Assembly (NCBI GenBank): GCA_030040825.1
Contig: JASHSY010000152.1
Coordinates: forward strand, 1-7,116
Length of the DNA: 7,116 nucleotides
Reading direction: 5' to 3'
Source of the DNA: Xanthobacteraceae bacterium
Lineage (GTDB): Bacteria > Pseudomonadota > Alphaproteobacteria > Rhizobiales > Xanthobacteraceae
In this document: positions 6,016 through 7,116 of the stretch, in pieces
Layout of the letters: the number at the start of each line of letters is the position of its first letter
Position numbering within the stretch: the stretch's first letter is position 1
The notes under the pieces: generated by a model
Databases searched by the model: none
Told to the model about the DNA's origin: nothing
What the model saw: the letters and a program-made list of their open reading frames with translations, nothing else
Position numbers and translations under genes: made by a program

Positions 6016-7116
6016 TCACGCCTTCAATGGCACCGGGCGGAGCAGGAACGCCGGAAGATGTGAGGTGTCGCCGTCGTCGTTACGCGCCTTAGGCGGTTGC
6101 GGCGGACGTTGTGGAATATGCGCGATTGAGGCGCCCGCGGCGGGGCGATGCGGTTTGCGTCCATGCCGCGGCCGCCCACGTTGCGCCACCGCGCTCGGGT
6201 GCGGCGCCGCGGCCGCTTCGGGCGGCGGCCCATTCATCCACGCAATGGGCTGGCCGATCAGTTTTTCGATCGCGGCAACCGCTTTCGTGTCGTCGCCTCC
6301 CGCCACGATGGTGATGGCAGTGCCGGCGCGACCAGCGCGACCGGTGCGCCCGATCCGATGCACGTAGTCATCGGGATGAAACGGCACGTCGAAATTGTAG
6401 ACGTGACTGACATCGGGAATGTCGAGGCCGCGTGCCGCCACATCGGAGGCGACCAGCAGCGTTACGTCGCCTTTACGAAACTGTTCCAGTGCCGCCATGC
6501 GCGCGGGCTGGTCCATGTCGCCGTGCAACGCCTGCACCGAGAAGCCGTGGCGAACCAGCGAGCGGTGTAAAGTGGCGACGTCGCGCTTGCGATTGCAGAA
6601 CACGATGGCGTTCTTCAATCCATCGGCCGAACGGATCAGCCGGCGCAAGGTATCGCGTTTGTCATGCGCCTCGCGCCCGGATTTGGCGAGGAGCTGCGTG
6701 GTGGTGGCAACCGTGGTCGCCGGCCGCGCGACTTCGACGCGCACCGGATTACTGAGAAACTGTTCAGTGATGCGCCGGATTTCCGGCGGCATGGTCGCGG
6801 TGAAGAACAGGGTTTGGCGGGTGAACGGCACCAGCTTGCAGATTCGCTCGATGTCGGGAATGAAGCCCATATCGAGCATGCGGTCGGCTTCGTCAATGAC
6901 CAGAAGTTCGACGCCGGTAAGCAGAAGCCGGCCGCGCTCGAAATGGTCGAGCAGCCGGCCAGGTGTTGCAATCAAGACATCGACGCCGCGCATCAGCTTG
7001 CTATCTTGATCGTCGAACGAAACGCCGCCGATGATCAGTGCGACGTTGAGCTTATGATTGGCGCCGTACTTGGCGAAGCTTTCCTCCACTTGCGCCGCAA
7101 GTTCGCGTGTCGGCTC
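6016..7116 (-). CDS. DEAD-box ATP-dependent RNA helicase, RhlE-like (N-terminus missing)
   Basis: These are the C-terminal 366 residues of a DEAD-box RNA helicase, an ATP-driven enzyme that unwinds short RNA duplexes in ribosome assembly, RNA decay or cold adaptation. The frame is open to the window edge and begins inside motif Ia, PTRELAAQ (2-9 from the edge). Q-motif and Walker A (motif I) lie outside. Visible motifs are TPGRLLD (51-57, Ib), DEAD (75-78, II), TAT (106-108, III, where SAT is usual), IVFCNRKRD (171-179, IV), SDVAARGLDIP (224-234, V) and HRIGRTGR (253-260, VI). The segment IEKLIGQPI (283-291) resembles the RhlE group. After about residue 297 there is a disordered-looking tail rich in Pro, Ala, His and Arg, likely to aid RNA binding. 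GTG 7089 is an internal valine codon, not a start. The subfamily call is tentative; the helicase call is firm. Confidence 0.95.
   Translation of the reverse strand, partial: EPTRELAAQVEESFAKYGANHKLNVALIIGGVSFDDQDSKLMRGVDVLIATPGRLLDHFERGRLLLTGVELLVIDEADRMLDMGFIPDIERICKLVPFTRQTLFFTATMPPEIRRITEQFLSNPVRVEVARPATTVATTTQLLAKSGREAHDKRDTLRRLIRSADGLKNAIVFCNRKRDVATLHRSLVRHGFSVQALHGDMDQPARMAALEQFRKGDVTLLVASDVAARGLDIPDVSHVYNFDVPFHPDDYVHRIGRTGRAGRAGTAITIVAGGDDTKAVAAIEKLIGQPIAWMNGPPPEAAAAPHPSAVAQRGRPRHGRKPHRPAAGASIAHIPQRPPQPPKARNDDGDTSHLPAFLLRPVPLKA

Overview
The window comes from a G+C-rich alphaproteobacterium, most likely of the Hyphomicrobiales (Bradyrhizobium/Rhodopseudomonas-like). This rests on the gene order of the SUF cluster, the N-terminal type of the diguanylate cyclase, and a dispersed palindromic intergenic repeat that I recognise from that group. 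The assignment is inferred from memory, not from a search. Coding density is high: there is no gene-free stretch above 300 bases, and the longest is about 240 bases between sufA and the next gene.

Positions 1-3888 (+ strand) hold the 3' part of a SUF iron-sulfur cluster assembly operon: the end of sufC (ATPase), then complete sufD (scaffold partner), sufS (cysteine desulfurase), a DUF59/MIP18-type SUF assembly protein, and an A-type carrier (SufA/IscA-like). sufD-sufS and sufS-DUF59 overlap by ATGA stop/start junctions, so translation is probably coupled. SufS extracts sulfur from cysteine, SufC with SufD (and SufB, expected upstream) builds the cluster, and the A-type carrier and DUF59 protein act in later transfer. 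The carrier gene lies 111 bases downstream of its neighbour behind a leader that could fold over its ribosome binding site.

Positions 4130-4693 (+) encode a secreted protein made of two HdeA/HdeB-like domains in tandem, each with a CX46C cysteine pair. This is the most unusual gene here. A degenerate palindromic repeat lies just after it, in the 80-base gap before the convergent diguanylate cyclase gene.

Positions 4774-5847 (-) encode a soluble GGDEF diguanylate cyclase with an intact GGEEF active site, a Lys in place of Arg in the inhibitory I-site, and a coiled-coil linker. Its upstream region has a perfect TATAAT box with a 20-base palindrome next to it. Positions 6016-7116 (-) hold a DEAD-box RNA helicase of RhlE type, cut by the window edge at motif Ia.

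Apart from the SUF genes, the window shows no functional link between neighbours. I see no tRNA, rRNA, CRISPR array, transposase or phage gene. I found no convincing undescribed multi-gene system; the best leads are the tandem HdeA-like protein, the palindromic promoter of the GGDEF gene, and the possible leader structure of the A-type carrier gene.
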